This document shows, piece after piece, positions 35,208 through 44,615 of a stretch of 64,000 bases of DNA. A program made the translations under genes and the position numbers. Source of the DNA: Paenibacillus silagei (lineage in GTDB: Bacteria > Bacillota > Bacilli > Paenibacillales > Paenibacillaceae). The stretch covers positions 1 through 64,000 of the forward strand of contig NZ_JAGGLV010000024.1 in the NCBI RefSeq assembly GCF_017874735.1. The letters run 5' to 3'. The notes under the pieces were generated by a model. It made no database searches. It was not told the origin of the DNA and saw only the letters and a list, made by a program, of their open reading frames with translations. Within the stretch, counting starts at the first letter, position 1; every line of letters begins with the position of its first letter.

Positions 35208-35237
35208 GAATATCTGGATTTTTACTAGAATATCTGG
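35208..35237 (+). promoter_or_regulatory. direct repeat at the transcription start
   Basis: GAATATCTGG occurs at 35208-35217 and again at 35228-35237, 20 bp apart, about two helical turns, just downstream of the -10 box. A second operator, perhaps for autoregulation, is possible. Confidence 0.4.
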
Positions 35238-35258
35238 TTCTTGAGGGGCGGTATTGGT

Positions 35259-36662
35259 TTGCAACAGCACACTACAATTCAAACAGAACTGGCTGCTTTT
35301 CTTAAAAAAGAAGGCCAGACAATCAATCAGTTCGCAGGAATCTCCGGTGTCAATTCGGGAACGCTCAGCAGCATTATTAATGGTAACCGTCCTATTGCCA
35401 TGCAGCAGCTGGACCGGATTACCGCCGGAATGGGGCTTCCTGAAGGAACATTTTATGAGTTATATATAGATGAATGTGTCGTACATTCCGCACCCGACTG
35501 GCGGCGGCTGGGACCCTTCCTGCACCGCTGTGCGGAGCTGGACAAGCTGGAGTGTATCCGGCAGGTGGTTCAAATCATCATGGACAATATTACATATGCC
35601 CCGCTCCTGTTCGATACGGCGGAGGAATTCTACGGGCAAGGCAAGCTTCAGGCAGCGGCTCTGCTGTATGAAGGGGTAGCCGACACTGAGAAATATCAGC
35701 ATTCGGAGCGGCTGGCCCTGTGCCAGTACCGGCTGTTCATGATCCGGATCGGACAGAGCCCGGAGGCGGATTTCCGTGCGGCGACCCGGTTTGAATATTT
35801 CGTAGAGCGCCTGGAGGAAATAGACCAGTTGGAAGCGCTTCGGCAGCTGGCGGATATCTATATTGCTCTACAGCACTGGGAGAAGGCCAGATTACTGGCA
35901 GAGGAGCTCCGTCATAAGACATCTATCCAGTACGAAATCAGATTCTACAAAACGAAAAAGAAGAAGGAGCTGAGGCAGGCGCCCAGACCTCTTTGCTTCT
36001 ATATACTGTATGCTTACTGGCTGCAATCCAAGGTATGCGAGGAATCCGGTGAATATGAGCGGGCGCTGGAATATGTGGGCCTTTACACTGAAATGAGCTG
36101 GATTGTCGAGGAATCGGAAGAGGTTCAGCAGATCCGGGCGCAGTTCAGCAGGCTGGGGACAGTCTACAGGTCTCTATACCGCCTGATGTGCGGTGAGCTG
36201 GAGGCTCTTCCCGAGGTGATGGAATCTATCGGCACCCCCGGGCTTGGACTGCTGGACGGGCTGCTTAAGGCAGTTCAAGCGGCTAACCGGTATGGCTGGA
36301 AGGTAGATGAGCTTATCAGCCGCTTCCAGCCGCTGCTTACGCCGGAGGGAACGGCGCTCGGGCAAGCCGAAGGAACTCCGGGCAGGGAGACGCCGGAGCA
36401 ATATCCGGTACTGCTCTATGAGCTGGCGCTGTACTCTCTCAAAGCAGAGAAGATAGAGCAGGGGATACGTTATATCTTCGGGAGCCTGGAGGCCTCCGCC
36501 GCACTTGGCAGCATAGCCTGTGTGATCCGCTGTGTAAGATTATTCGAGCAATTCCGGCCGCACGCTTCAGCGGAAGAGCAGGATCGGTATAAGCGTCTGA
36601 TCAATAAAGTCCAGCTGGCCCACACCGGAGGGAAGAGGACCACAGAATCCCTGCGTGAGTAA
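35259..36662 (+). CDS. HTH (XRE-like) regulator with TPR-like C-terminal region
   Basis: 467 residues from the TTG at 35259, chosen for GAGGGGCGG upstream; an in-frame TTG at 35241 lacks such a signal. The N-terminal helix-turn-helix (about 7-60) is XRE-like, with INQFAGISGVNSGTLSSIINGNRP at its core. The remaining 400 residues are helical, with repeats resembling TPR motifs, as in RRNPP regulators (PlcR, NprR, Rap) that bind peptides. No obvious pheromone gene was found next to it. It is divergent from the secreted-protein gene and may control it. Confidence 0.8.
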   Translation: MQQHTTIQTELAAFLKKEGQTINQFAGISGVNSGTLSSIINGNRPIAMQQLDRITAGMGLPEGTFYELYIDECVVHSAPDWRRLGPFLHRCAELDKLECIRQVVQIIMDNITYAPLLFDTAEEFYGQGKLQAAALLYEGVADTEKYQHSERLALCQYRLFMIRIGQSPEADFRAATRFEYFVERLEEIDQLEALRQLADIYIALQHWEKARLLAEELRHKTSIQYEIRFYKTKKKKELRQAPRPLCFYILYAYWLQSKVCEESGEYERALEYVGLYTEMSWIVEESEEVQQIRAQFSRLGTVYRSLYRLMCGELEALPEVMESIGTPGLGLLDGLLKAVQAANRYGWKVDELISRFQPLLTPEGTALGQAEGTPGRETPEQYPVLLYELALYSLKAEKIEQGIRYIFGSLEASAALGSIACVIRCVRLFEQFRPHASAEEQDRYKRLINKVQLAHTGGKRTTESLRE

Positions 36663-36811
36663 CGAAGTATCTTTTTCATCCCATCCAATTCCTTCCTCAG
36701 CCTATTTTTGTGGATTTTGCAGGTTGTTGCTGTGTTTTTTCTGTTATGATAAGGACCAGTCAAGTTTATGGTAACATATTTAGGTTTTGGAAATGGGGTT
36801 CTGGAACGACG

Positions 36812-38419
36812 ATGCAGATGAACGATACCGGCAGTTCGGCGATTCGCAATATAGAGGATGCCGCAGACCGGATGATAGAGCTGTTAAGCCAACTTTTCAA
36901 GTCAAACACGATTCTGATTTCGGTGCATGGTGTAAGCTCAGATCCCCTGCTGCGGGTGTTCAACCGGGAAGAGCTGTTGGGGCCGGATACACAGGGATCT
37001 GTGTTGTTTGATGCTATTGGCAGTCTGATCCTTCTGAATGACAATGGACCGTTACTGGTCTCTGATACGCATAAACAGCCCGCGTCCCCTGCACTTGACT
37101 TCATACACACACAGGGAGTACATTCATTCATTGGCGTTCCTCTGCTTACCGAGGATGGCGAATCTCTGGGAACGATCTGCCTGCTGGACCCTGCTGCCGG
37201 GCGGCATACGAAGGAAGACCTGGACCTCTTAAGCGCTATGGCTTATTTTTTCACCTATATTATGAACTTGGAACGGAAGCTTGAAGATTTGGAACAGCGG
37301 AGACAAACGAAAATGGATCTGTTCGCCATGCTCAGCCATGAAATCCGCACCCCGATGAACGGCATTATCGGCATGACCGATCTGATGATGACGACTGAGA
37401 TGAACGAGCAGCAGCAGTATTACATGGAGATCATTGAATCGAGCAATGCCAAGCTGCTGCAATTCCTGAACGATGTTCTGGATTTCAGCAAGATGGAAGC
37501 GGGCAAGCTGCTCATTGAAAAGGAACCGTTCGATATTATCACCGCACTGGAAGAGAGCGTCTATCTGTTCTCCACCAAGGCTTTTGAGAAAAACCTGGAG
37601 GTTATTCTGAATGTGGATTCGGAGATTCCCCTGTATGTTCTGGGGGATTCCCCCAAGATACGCCAGATCATCATGAATATCGTAAGCAACGCCCTGAAGT
37701 TCACCCACGCCGGGGAAATACTGATTGAGCTGAAATCCTTGCCTGTTCACCGTGAAGAAATAGGGATTAGGATCACGGTTACGGATTCTGGTATAGGTAT
37801 AGCGCAGGACAAGCTGAAGCTGCTGTTCAACAAATATACCCAGGTTCACCAGAGCAACGAGCTGCATCATTACGGAGGTACCGGACTGGGGCTGGCCATC
37901 TGTAAACAGCTGGTGGAGCTGATGGGGGGAGAGATCTCAGCGGAAAGCCAGGAAGGGACAGGGACGAAGCTGGAGGTCACGCTGTATCTTGAGAAATATA
38001 CAAGCCTGCCCTCGATTCCCTTTGAGAAGGATGTGCTTGACGCAATTAAGATTCTGGTTGTGGATGATAATCAGACCAGTCTTGATGTCATCTCTTCGGT
38101 ACTTGAGGACTGGAGCGTGGCAGTGTCTTCTGCCCGGACTGCCGGAGAGGCCCTGGAGCTTCTGGCGGCCAATAACGATTATGATCTAATCCTTATGGAT
38201 AAGGATATTGCGGGGACAGAAGCCACAGAGCTTGCCAAGCACATACGCCAGCTTGTTCCGGGCAGGAAGCTGCCCGTTATTCTGCTTGCTCCCCTGGGGA
38301 CGAATCTGGACGAGGAGACCAAAGCGCAGTTTTCCTCCATCATTATCAAGCCCATCCGTAAGGTGCATCTGCTCAATAACATATTGGCTTTGCTGAAGCA
38401 TAGTAAGCCGGAGTCCTGA
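36812..38419 (+). CDS. hybrid sensor histidine kinase with GAF domain
   Basis: 535 residues from the ATG at 36812; the ribosome binding site is weak and an upstream start is possible. No transmembrane helix is apparent. A GAF domain (about 15-155) is followed by a HisKA domain with His176 in MLSHEIRTPMNG, a HATPase domain with the N, G1 (DSGIGIA) and G2 (GGTGLGLAICKQL) boxes, and a receiver domain with Asp463 in LILMDKD and the conserved Lys in IIKPI. It is soluble and may respond to a cytoplasmic ligand. A separate output partner was not seen nearby. A strong terminator follows. Confidence 0.86.
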   Translation: MQMNDTGSSAIRNIEDAADRMIELLSQLFKSNTILISVHGVSSDPLLRVFNREELLGPDTQGSVLFDAIGSLILLNDNGPLLVSDTHKQPASPALDFIHTQGVHSFIGVPLLTEDGESLGTICLLDPAAGRHTKEDLDLLSAMAYFFTYIMNLERKLEDLEQRRQTKMDLFAMLSHEIRTPMNGIIGMTDLMMTTEMNEQQQYYMEIIESSNAKLLQFLNDVLDFSKMEAGKLLIEKEPFDIITALEESVYLFSTKAFEKNLEVILNVDSEIPLYVLGDSPKIRQIIMNIVSNALKFTHAGEILIELKSLPVHREEIGIRITVTDSGIGIAQDKLKLLFNKYTQVHQSNELHHYGGTGLGLAICKQLVELMGGEISAESQEGTGTKLEVTLYLEKYTSLPSIPFEKDVLDAIKILVVDDNQTSLDVISSVLEDWSVAVSSARTAGEALELLAANNDYDLILMDKDIAGTEATELAKHIRQLVPGRKLPVILLAPLGTNLDEETKAQFSSIIIKPIRKVHLLNNILALLKHSKPES

Positions 38420-38477
38420 TGGCGCATACTCCTCCTGGTGTTCTGCAACCAGTGAGATATTCATAGCCATACTTAAT

Positions 38478-38522
38478 ATAGCCTGTTTGAAGCCGGTGCC
38501 TGCCGGAATTCAAACAGGCTAT
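38478..38522 (+). terminator. terminator after the hybrid kinase gene
   Basis: ATAGCCTGTTTGAA (38478-38491) pairs exactly with TTCAAACAGGCTAT (38509-38522). The long in-frame extension of the next gene starts inside this stem, which rules out that start. Confidence 0.85.
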
Positions 38523-38687
38523 TTGGTGCAGGCGGAGAGGGAGGCGGCAGGTTGCCCTGTACATACGGTAGATCCATGCTCCGCATACGGTGAATTCACT
38601 ATTTCATTCGCTGCGTATTGTCGGACCGGACGTTCAGGTGACATAATCGAAGAGCAGGGCATCTGCACACAGGAAGGCGTGAAGGAC

Positions 38688-40445
38688 TTGAACTATTTCC
38701 GGAAGCAATCATTCCGCAGCAAATTAAAAACTGCATTCTTAGCCGTGATCCTCCTCTCCGTACTGATGACCGGGGGATTGTCGTATTCCATCTCGGCGGC
38801 GACTCTGGAGAAGAATGCGCTGAAGCTTACCCAGGATAACGTTGTCAAATCAGCGCAGATCATCGATGAGAAGCTGAACAAGCTGATGCTGATTATGATG
38901 ACCTTCATGATCAGCCAGCCTTTTCACGATATGATGCGGGATGTTGTCACCGGGGATACAGGCCGGTATTATACTCATCTGAATGATCTTGATAACGTTT
39001 TCTCACAAGCGCGGATTGCGGAGCCGCTGATCCATTCGATCTATGTGTCCACGCCGATCGGGGAGTTCTACCCTTCCTCGATGAACCGGAACCGTCTGAC
39101 GGAGTTCAAGGATACCTTACTATATGAGCGGATTGAACAGGAGAAGAAGAATACATGGGTTGAAGGCCATGAGGACATGCTCTTCTCCGGGAAGGAACGG
39201 GTTATTTCACTGATTCTGGAGCCTATATTTGATACAGCGGTCCGCGGGGTCTATATTATCGTCAACATCCGTGAAGACGGCTTCCGCAAGCTGGTGAGCG
39301 GGGATACCGGCGGAGGGGCGCGCAGCTTCCTGCTGAACGCGGCAGGCAGCCCCGTCTATTCTGTGAAGGACCCGCTCGTTCTGCAGGCGGTGGAGGGCAG
39401 TGATCTGACCGGAATGATCAGCAGCAGCCGGAATCTCAGCAATACCTTCAAGCTGGGAGGCGAATCGTATCTGCTGAACTATGCGCATCTGGGTATTGCT
39501 GATTGGACGATGACCACGATCCAGTCCAAGTCCGGTGTGCTGAAGGATATGATCTATGTGAAATGGCTGCTCGTGGTGGTAGCCCTCTTCGCCTTTACTG
39601 TTACCATGATGGTATCAGGAGCTTTTACCCGTTATCTGCTGCGTCCGCTGCAAGGTCTGATGAAGGTGATGAAGCGGGTGGAGAGCAATGATCTGACGGC
39701 AAGATTCGAGAGCGGGGGCGGAGACGAGCTGGCCCAGGTCGGGATGCGGTTCAACCAGATGCTGGAGCAGATCGTAGTGCTGATCGGAGAGGTCACACAG
39801 GCACAGACCAATAAGCGCTCGGCAGAGATCAAGGCCTTGTCGGCGCAGATGGACCCTCATTTCCTGTACAATACGCTGAATACGATCTACTGGAAGCTGA
39901 ATCTGAAGCAAGTGAAGCAGTCGCAGAGCATGGTCATGTCGCTGTCCCGGCTGTTCCAGCTCGGGCTGAACAAGGGGCAGGAGATCACTACGCTGTCTAA
40001 GGAACTGGAGCATGTCCGCATGTATCTGGAACTGCAATGCAGCTGCTATGAAGGGCTGTTCCGTTATGAGATTTATGTCGAGGATGAAGCGCTGGTTACC
40101 CTCCCGATTCCGCGCATTCTGCTGCAGCCGCTGGTGGAGAATAGCATTCTGCATGGCTTCCGCAACCGGGAGAGCGGGGGGATAATTGATCTCGAAGTCT
40201 TCGATGAGGGAGCACGCTGGTGTATCAAGGTCAGCGACAATGGAGCTGGTATGGACGAGGAGGCGGTCCGTGCATTGTTCCGGCGGGAATCGGAGAAGGG
40301 CTATGCCGTATCCAATCTGATCCGCAGGCTGCAGCTCTACTATGGGGACAGTGCAGCATTACGGGTGGACAGCGGGCCGGGCCGGGGGACGGCGGTTATT
40401 ATATCTTTACCCAAACGGGAGGAGCATCAGGATGGACGATCATAG
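38688..40445 (+). CDS. YesM-type sensor histidine kinase
   Basis: 585 residues from the TTG at 38688, with AGGAAGG 10 bp before it; a GTG at 38679 is too close to that site. Two transmembrane helices (about 15-38 and 290-312) enclose an extracytoplasmic sensor domain; a HAMP domain (about 315-370), the His_kinase domain with His391 in MDPHFLYNTLN and a HATPase domain (NSILHGF, DNGAGMD) follow. Kinases of this type sense sugars or binding proteins and pair with AraC-type regulators. The next gene starts within its 3' end (14-bp overlap). It is a paralogue of the kinase at 53959. Confidence 0.9.
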   Translation: MNYFRKQSFRSKLKTAFLAVILLSVLMTGGLSYSISAATLEKNALKLTQDNVVKSAQIIDEKLNKLMLIMMTFMISQPFHDMMRDVVTGDTGRYYTHLNDLDNVFSQARIAEPLIHSIYVSTPIGEFYPSSMNRNRLTEFKDTLLYERIEQEKKNTWVEGHEDMLFSGKERVISLILEPIFDTAVRGVYIIVNIREDGFRKLVSGDTGGGARSFLLNAAGSPVYSVKDPLVLQAVEGSDLTGMISSSRNLSNTFKLGGESYLLNYAHLGIADWTMTTIQSKSGVLKDMIYVKWLLVVVALFAFTVTMMVSGAFTRYLLRPLQGLMKVMKRVESNDLTARFESGGGDELAQVGMRFNQMLEQIVVLIGEVTQAQTNKRSAEIKALSAQMDPHFLYNTLNTIYWKLNLKQVKQSQSMVMSLSRLFQLGLNKGQEITTLSKELEHVRMYLELQCSCYEGLFRYEIYVEDEALVTLPIPRILLQPLVENSILHGFRNRESGGIIDLEVFDEGARWCIKVSDNGAGMDEEAVRALFRRESEKGYAVSNLIRRLQLYYGDSAALRVDSGPGRGTAVIISLPKREEHQDGRS

Positions 40446-42063
40446 CGTAACCCTCTGTATCATTGATGATATTAAAAGCGTGGTGGAAGGCCTGACCTGC
40501 ATGAACTGGGCGGAGCACGGCATCCGGGTGGCAGGGACGGCGTCCAATGGTGAGGATGGGCTGGACCTGATCGCAAGGCTGCGCCCGGATCTGGTCATTA
40601 CGGATATCCGCATGCCAAGGATGGACGGCCTGGCTATGCTGCGTGCTGCACTGGAACACCACCGGGACTGTAAAATCATTCTGGTCAGCGGGTACGCCGA
40701 CTTTGAATATGCGCAGCAGGCAGTACAGCTTGGCGCCTTCGACTTCGTGGTTAAGCCTTTTACGGAAGAGGAGATCATGAAGGCGGTGCTGCGGGCAAAG
40801 GCGGAGATTATGGAGCAGCGTTCCAGGCTGGATACGCTCCGGGAGATGGAGAACAAGCTGCGGGAGAGTCTGCCGGTGCTGCGGCAGGAATATTTCGCCC
40901 TGCTGGTCAGCCACCGAACGTCGTGGGAGCAGGCGAAGCCGCGCTGGGAATTCTTAGGCATCGATCTGAACCCCAAGGGGTTCGTGGTGATGCTGCTGGA
41001 GATCGATCACTTTCAGGAGCGGGCGGCAGAGCTGTCGATCCGCGAGGTGGAGCTGATCCGTTTCTCCCTGCTGAATATCACCCAGGAGACCATTGCCGGG
41101 CATACGCGCTGCGTGGTGTTCCGGGCCAAGCATAACCGCTATCTTGCGGTGATGAATGACTGTGGTCCGGCCAGTGCAGTGGAGATTGCCGAACGCTGCT
41201 GCAAGAACATTGAACGCTATACCAAGTTCACGGTATCTGCCGGGGTAGGAGGCCGGGTGGAGGAGACCAGCGAGCTGCCGGATTCCTACCGCCAGGCGCA
41301 CCGGGCGCTGGCCCACCATCTGTTCACCGGAGGCAATGCGGCCATTATGTATGACGATGTTCACCAGAACGGCAGCCAGGAGCCGCTGGCACTGGAGTAC
41401 AAGGACGAGCTGTTGCTGGCGCTGCGCTCCGGCAATGTCAGCCGGACAGGTTCAATCCTCTCGGCGATCTCAGAATCGCTGCAGAATCTGAGCTCCGGGC
41501 ATAATCCCGATTATCTGCTCGTTCTGTATGAGGAGCTGGCCGCATCAGCGATCCGCACCTTCTATGAGCTGGTTCCGTACGGGGAGATTCAGCCGCTGAT
41601 CCAGCGGTTCCGGGCGGTGCAGGGAACAGCGGGGCTGCCGCTTGCTACTCTCCAGCGGATGCTGCTGGATCTGTGTACAGAGGGGGCTGCCCTGGTTCGC
41701 AGGAGCAGTCTGTCCGAAGGGCAGAAGGTGATTTATGAAGCGGTAGAGTATATCAAGGGCCGCTTATCCGAGGATATCACTGTCGGTGAATGTGCGGCCC
41801 ATGTACATCTCAGCACCAGCTACTTCTCCAGCCTGTTCAAGAAGGTGAACGGAGTGACCGTTACCCAGTATATCACCGCAGAGCGAATTCACCGGGCCAA
41901 GCTGCTGCTGGTGGAAGGGGCGCAGGTGCAGGAGGTGGCCTCCGCTGTGGGGTATGAGGAGCGCAGATACTTCAGCGAGATGTTCAAGAAGATTACCGGC
42001 CAGACACCGTCAGAGTTCAGGGCGGGGTACCACCCGGACCGCCAGGAGGAGCCCTACCGTTGA
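40432..42063 (+). CDS. YesN-type response regulator with AraC DNA-binding domain
   Basis: 543 residues from the ATG at 40432, with GGAGGAG upstream and a 14-bp overlap with the kinase gene. The receiver domain (about 1-125) has the acidic pair in CIIDDIKSV, the phosphorylated Asp58 in VITDIRMPRMDG and the Lys in VVKPF. A long middle region of unknown role is followed by the AraC domain (about 435-535) with LSTSYFSSLFKKVNG and VGYEERRYFSEMFKKITG. It probably activates the GH130/importer genes downstream. The regulator at 55771 has the same length and the same architecture. Confidence 0.92.
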   Translation: MDDHSVTLCIIDDIKSVVEGLTCMNWAEHGIRVAGTASNGEDGLDLIARLRPDLVITDIRMPRMDGLAMLRAALEHHRDCKIILVSGYADFEYAQQAVQLGAFDFVVKPFTEEEIMKAVLRAKAEIMEQRSRLDTLREMENKLRESLPVLRQEYFALLVSHRTSWEQAKPRWEFLGIDLNPKGFVVMLLEIDHFQERAAELSIREVELIRFSLLNITQETIAGHTRCVVFRAKHNRYLAVMNDCGPASAVEIAERCCKNIERYTKFTVSAGVGGRVEETSELPDSYRQAHRALAHHLFTGGNAAIMYDDVHQNGSQEPLALEYKDELLLALRSGNVSRTGSILSAISESLQNLSSGHNPDYLLVLYEELAASAIRTFYELVPYGEIQPLIQRFRAVQGTAGLPLATLQRMLLDLCTEGAALVRRSSLSEGQKVIYEAVEYIKGRLSEDITVGECAAHVHLSTSYFSSLFKKVNGVTVTQYITAERIHRAKLLLVEGAQVQEVASAVGYEERRYFSEMFKKITGQTPSEFRAGYHPDRQEEPYR

Positions 42064-42890
42064 CAGCGTCCGATCCGCACCGGTGCAGCATCCTGTATGC
42101 CAACTATTTCACACATACCCAGCCTCACTCCGTTCAGTATCAGGACGGCTTATCCTTCTATCTCTTCAGACTTCAGATGGAAGGGACCTGCCGTGCTCTG
42201 GTAGACGGAAAATACGAGACCATCATCCCCGGGGATCTGCTGATCTATGCTCCGAATCAGCCGTATGAGCTGATCGTACAGCCCCGCAGCGCTCCAGGCT
42301 CTGGGGGAGTTCAGCCCTCTTCGGATTATTTCCTGATCGGCAAAGGGGAGTGGCTGGACTCCTGGTGGCAGGACCGCAGGCTGCCGGCCCGGACGAATAT
42401 CGGCTTCGACGATACGGTCATTACCTTATGGAAGCATATTGCCGGCGAGAAGAGGAAAGTAATGCAGCATCAGGAGGAGCTGATGGATTATCTGCTTAGA
42501 ACGTTCTGTCTGACGCTGGAGCAGATCGTTCAGGCACGGCGGCGCACCAAAGGGGCGGAGACCGCCTACAGGCTGAAGCAGTTCATTGACAATCATGCCC
42601 ATGAACCGCTCAGCCTGGAGCAGATCTCCGCCTCCGCCGGGTTAAGCATCTCCCGCGCTTCCTCCTTGTTCAAAGCCGCTTTTGGCCAATCGCCGTTCGC
42701 CTACTGTATTGATGTCAGGCTGAAGTCTGCCGAGCAGCAGGTGCTCTACAGCACACTGTCACTGGAGCAGGTTGCCGACAATGCGGGCTTCCAGAGCTAC
42801 GCCCATTTCTGCCGGATGTTCCGGGAACGGTATGGCGCTCCCCCGGGAGAGTACCGGCGCAGCTTCGGCTTCCGGTTCAACCCCGGCTGA
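42060..42890 (+). CDS. AraC family transcriptional regulator
   Basis: 276 residues, TTG start overlapping the stop of the response regulator (TTGA), with AGGAGGA upstream. The N-terminal half is a cupin-like ligand domain, and the C-terminal AraC domain (about 180-270) contains LSLEQISASAGLSISRASSLF and VADNAGFQSYAHFCRMFRE. It may act with the two-component system on the same promoters. Its last 14 bases overlap the end of the convergent FAD oxidoreductase gene. Confidence 0.88.
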   Translation: MTASDPHRCSILYANYFTHTQPHSVQYQDGLSFYLFRLQMEGTCRALVDGKYETIIPGDLLIYAPNQPYELIVQPRSAPGSGGVQPSSDYFLIGKGEWLDSWWQDRRLPARTNIGFDDTVITLWKHIAGEKRKVMQHQEELMDYLLRTFCLTLEQIVQARRRTKGAETAYRLKQFIDNHAHEPLSLEQISASAGLSISRASSLFKAAFGQSPFAYCIDVRLKSAEQQVLYSTLSLEQVADNAGFQSYAHFCRMFRERYGAPPGEYRRSFGFRFNPG

Positions 42891-44385
42891 GTCCGGTGGT
42901 GTACAGCACCTGATTGGACTCAAGCAGTACCGCTTGCAGCTGTCCATACTCCACATCCTGAACCATGCCGTCCGCCTCAAGCGCCAGTACAGCAGCGGCT
43001 GCCGCTGATTGACCCAAAATCATAAAGACCGGCTCCATCCGGATGGAACCGTAGGCCGCATGAGTGGCAGACAGGCAGACCGGTACGATCAGGTTGGTGC
43101 ATTCGCTGCGCTTCGGCACCATCGCCCGGTAGCTGATCGGATAAGGCTCGGCCAATCGGATATAGAATCCGCCCTCCGTGCTGACATGCCCGTCTTCGTT
43201 CACATAGTATTGCGTATGATGCGAATCCATGGCGAAGGAGCCCATTCCGGCCGAATCCGGCACCGGGTGCTCCCGCCTTACATCATGCTCTGTCACCACA
43301 TAATCTCCGGTCATTCTGCGGGACTCCCGGATGTAGAGCTGAGACGGCCAGTGGCCGCTATCGGTAAATTCGTCAAGCGGCAGGCCCCACGGCTTGTAGG
43401 CCTCCCGGATCTCCTCCGGCACCCGCGGATGGTTCTGGATCGTCCAGACAACCCCCTGCTGGTAGATGCGGTGGGCCTCCCATATCTTGTCCCGCGCCGC
43501 ATAATCCGCCTCCGGATAACTGTGGTTCATGCCGTTAAAATCCGTAGAAATGCCACTGTTGTTATTGGAATCGGTCTTGTCCGCAGTGACCCGGTTCAGC
43601 TTAAAAAAGCGTGAGCGCTGCCCCTGCTCAATGGCCCGGAACAGAATCTCATAATCGGCTTCGTTATAGCCCTCAGGCTTGCTGATCATCAGGCGATTGC
43701 CCGGATTGTCTGTCAGACACATGCGGAAGTTATAGGCTTGCAGCTTACGGTCTCCCTCGCCGGCATCGCCGCCACGGTCCGCATTTACACGCGGGAGTAG
43801 TCCGCTCGAAGGCATTCCTTTAATGACATAGGGGTCAATTCCCGGAGGGAGCTCGTTCAGTTCAGGGCCGGGCTGAATGCCGTTTAATGTCTCCCCATAC
43901 CGTGCGTTCGGCTCCCGGCCGACCACATAAGACACACCGGAATGGCCCATCAGGTCTCCCTCGTAAGAGGCGTCAATGAACATTTTGCCGTGATAGACCT
44001 TCCCGGATTCCATAGTAATGGACGTGATTCTTGAGCCTTGCCGGGTCACCCCATTCTTAAGCTCCAGCCTTTCCCCGCAGACGACTTCAAGGTTATGCTC
44101 CGCCACCCAGTCCTGCAGCACCTCAAGCGCAACCTTAGGCTCGAACAGCCAGCAAGCCCCGTCCTGCGCATATTTCTGCGCGATCCGCTGGTAGAATTCC
44201 AGAGATAAGCCGCCGACTGCCTCTTTCATTCCTACATCCGTATCACCCAGCCCTCCGGTGGTCATGCCCCCAATTCTCCGGCTCTGCTCGATGACTACCG
44301 CACTTTTGCCCATAATAGATGCCTGGACAGCCGCTGTAATTCCTGCAGCCGTTCCGCCGTATATGACAAGATCATATTGTTTCAT
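42877..44385 (-). CDS. FAD-dependent oxidoreductase (FAD_oxidored family)
   Basis: 502 residues from the ATG at 44385 (MKQYDLVIYGG), with AGGAGGG upstream. The N-terminal FAD-binding fold GGTAAGITAA and the second-strand glutamate in VVIEQSRRIGGMTTGG are clear, and a VSCH-type C-terminal segment SATHAAYGSIRMEP is seen. The family includes proteins of sugar-utilisation clusters whose substrates are mostly unknown. It has no signal peptide. It converges on the AraC gene and is divergent from the GH130 gene at 44616, sharing that 230-bp intergenic region. Confidence 0.85.
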   Translation of the reverse strand: MKQYDLVIYGGTAAGITAAVQASIMGKSAVVIEQSRRIGGMTTGGLGDTDVGMKEAVGGLSLEFYQRIAQKYAQDGACWLFEPKVALEVLQDWVAEHNLEVVCGERLELKNGVTRQGSRITSITMESGKVYHGKMFIDASYEGDLMGHSGVSYVVGREPNARYGETLNGIQPGPELNELPPGIDPYVIKGMPSSGLLPRVNADRGGDAGEGDRKLQAYNFRMCLTDNPGNRLMISKPEGYNEADYEILFRAIEQGQRSRFFKLNRVTADKTDSNNNSGISTDFNGMNHSYPEADYAARDKIWEAHRIYQQGVVWTIQNHPRVPEEIREAYKPWGLPLDEFTDSGHWPSQLYIRESRRMTGDYVVTEHDVRREHPVPDSAGMGSFAMDSHHTQYYVNEDGHVSTEGGFYIRLAEPYPISYRAMVPKRSECTNLIVPVCLSATHAAYGSIRMEPVFMILGQSAAAAAVLALEADGMVQDVEYGQLQAVLLESNQVLYTTGLSRG

Positions 44386-44463
44386 CCGGCGTACCCTCCT
44401 CCTTGGTAACGATTTTGCCTGCAAAAATGATTATAAGCCGCTGCCCGGACCCGCGTGAATGAT

Positions 44464-44499
44464 GGATCTTCCTGTTTCATTTGACGGATCTTACTGTTT
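44464..44499 (+). promoter_or_regulatory. direct repeat in the divergent GH130/FAD intergenic region
   Basis: GGATCTTCCTGTTT (44464-44477) and GGATCTTACTGTTT (44486-44499) differ at one base and are 22 bp apart, close to two helical turns. This arrangement is typical of AraC-type regulator sites, and three AraC-domain regulators are encoded in the cluster. Confidence 0.45.
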
Positions 44500-44615
44500 T
44501 GCCCGGAAGGCGGGTTTCAGGAGAAAAGTCTTTTGAATTCGCGGATGGCCTATGATAAGTTGTTTGCTGAAAAACGGAATATGCCCCTGCTTCAGGAGGT
44601 AAACCAGGAGGAACT

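Noticed and set aside
38487..38687. An extension of the kinase at 38688 back to an ATG at 38487.
   Set aside because: The extension starts inside the stem of a strong terminator and lacks similarity to the kinase family.
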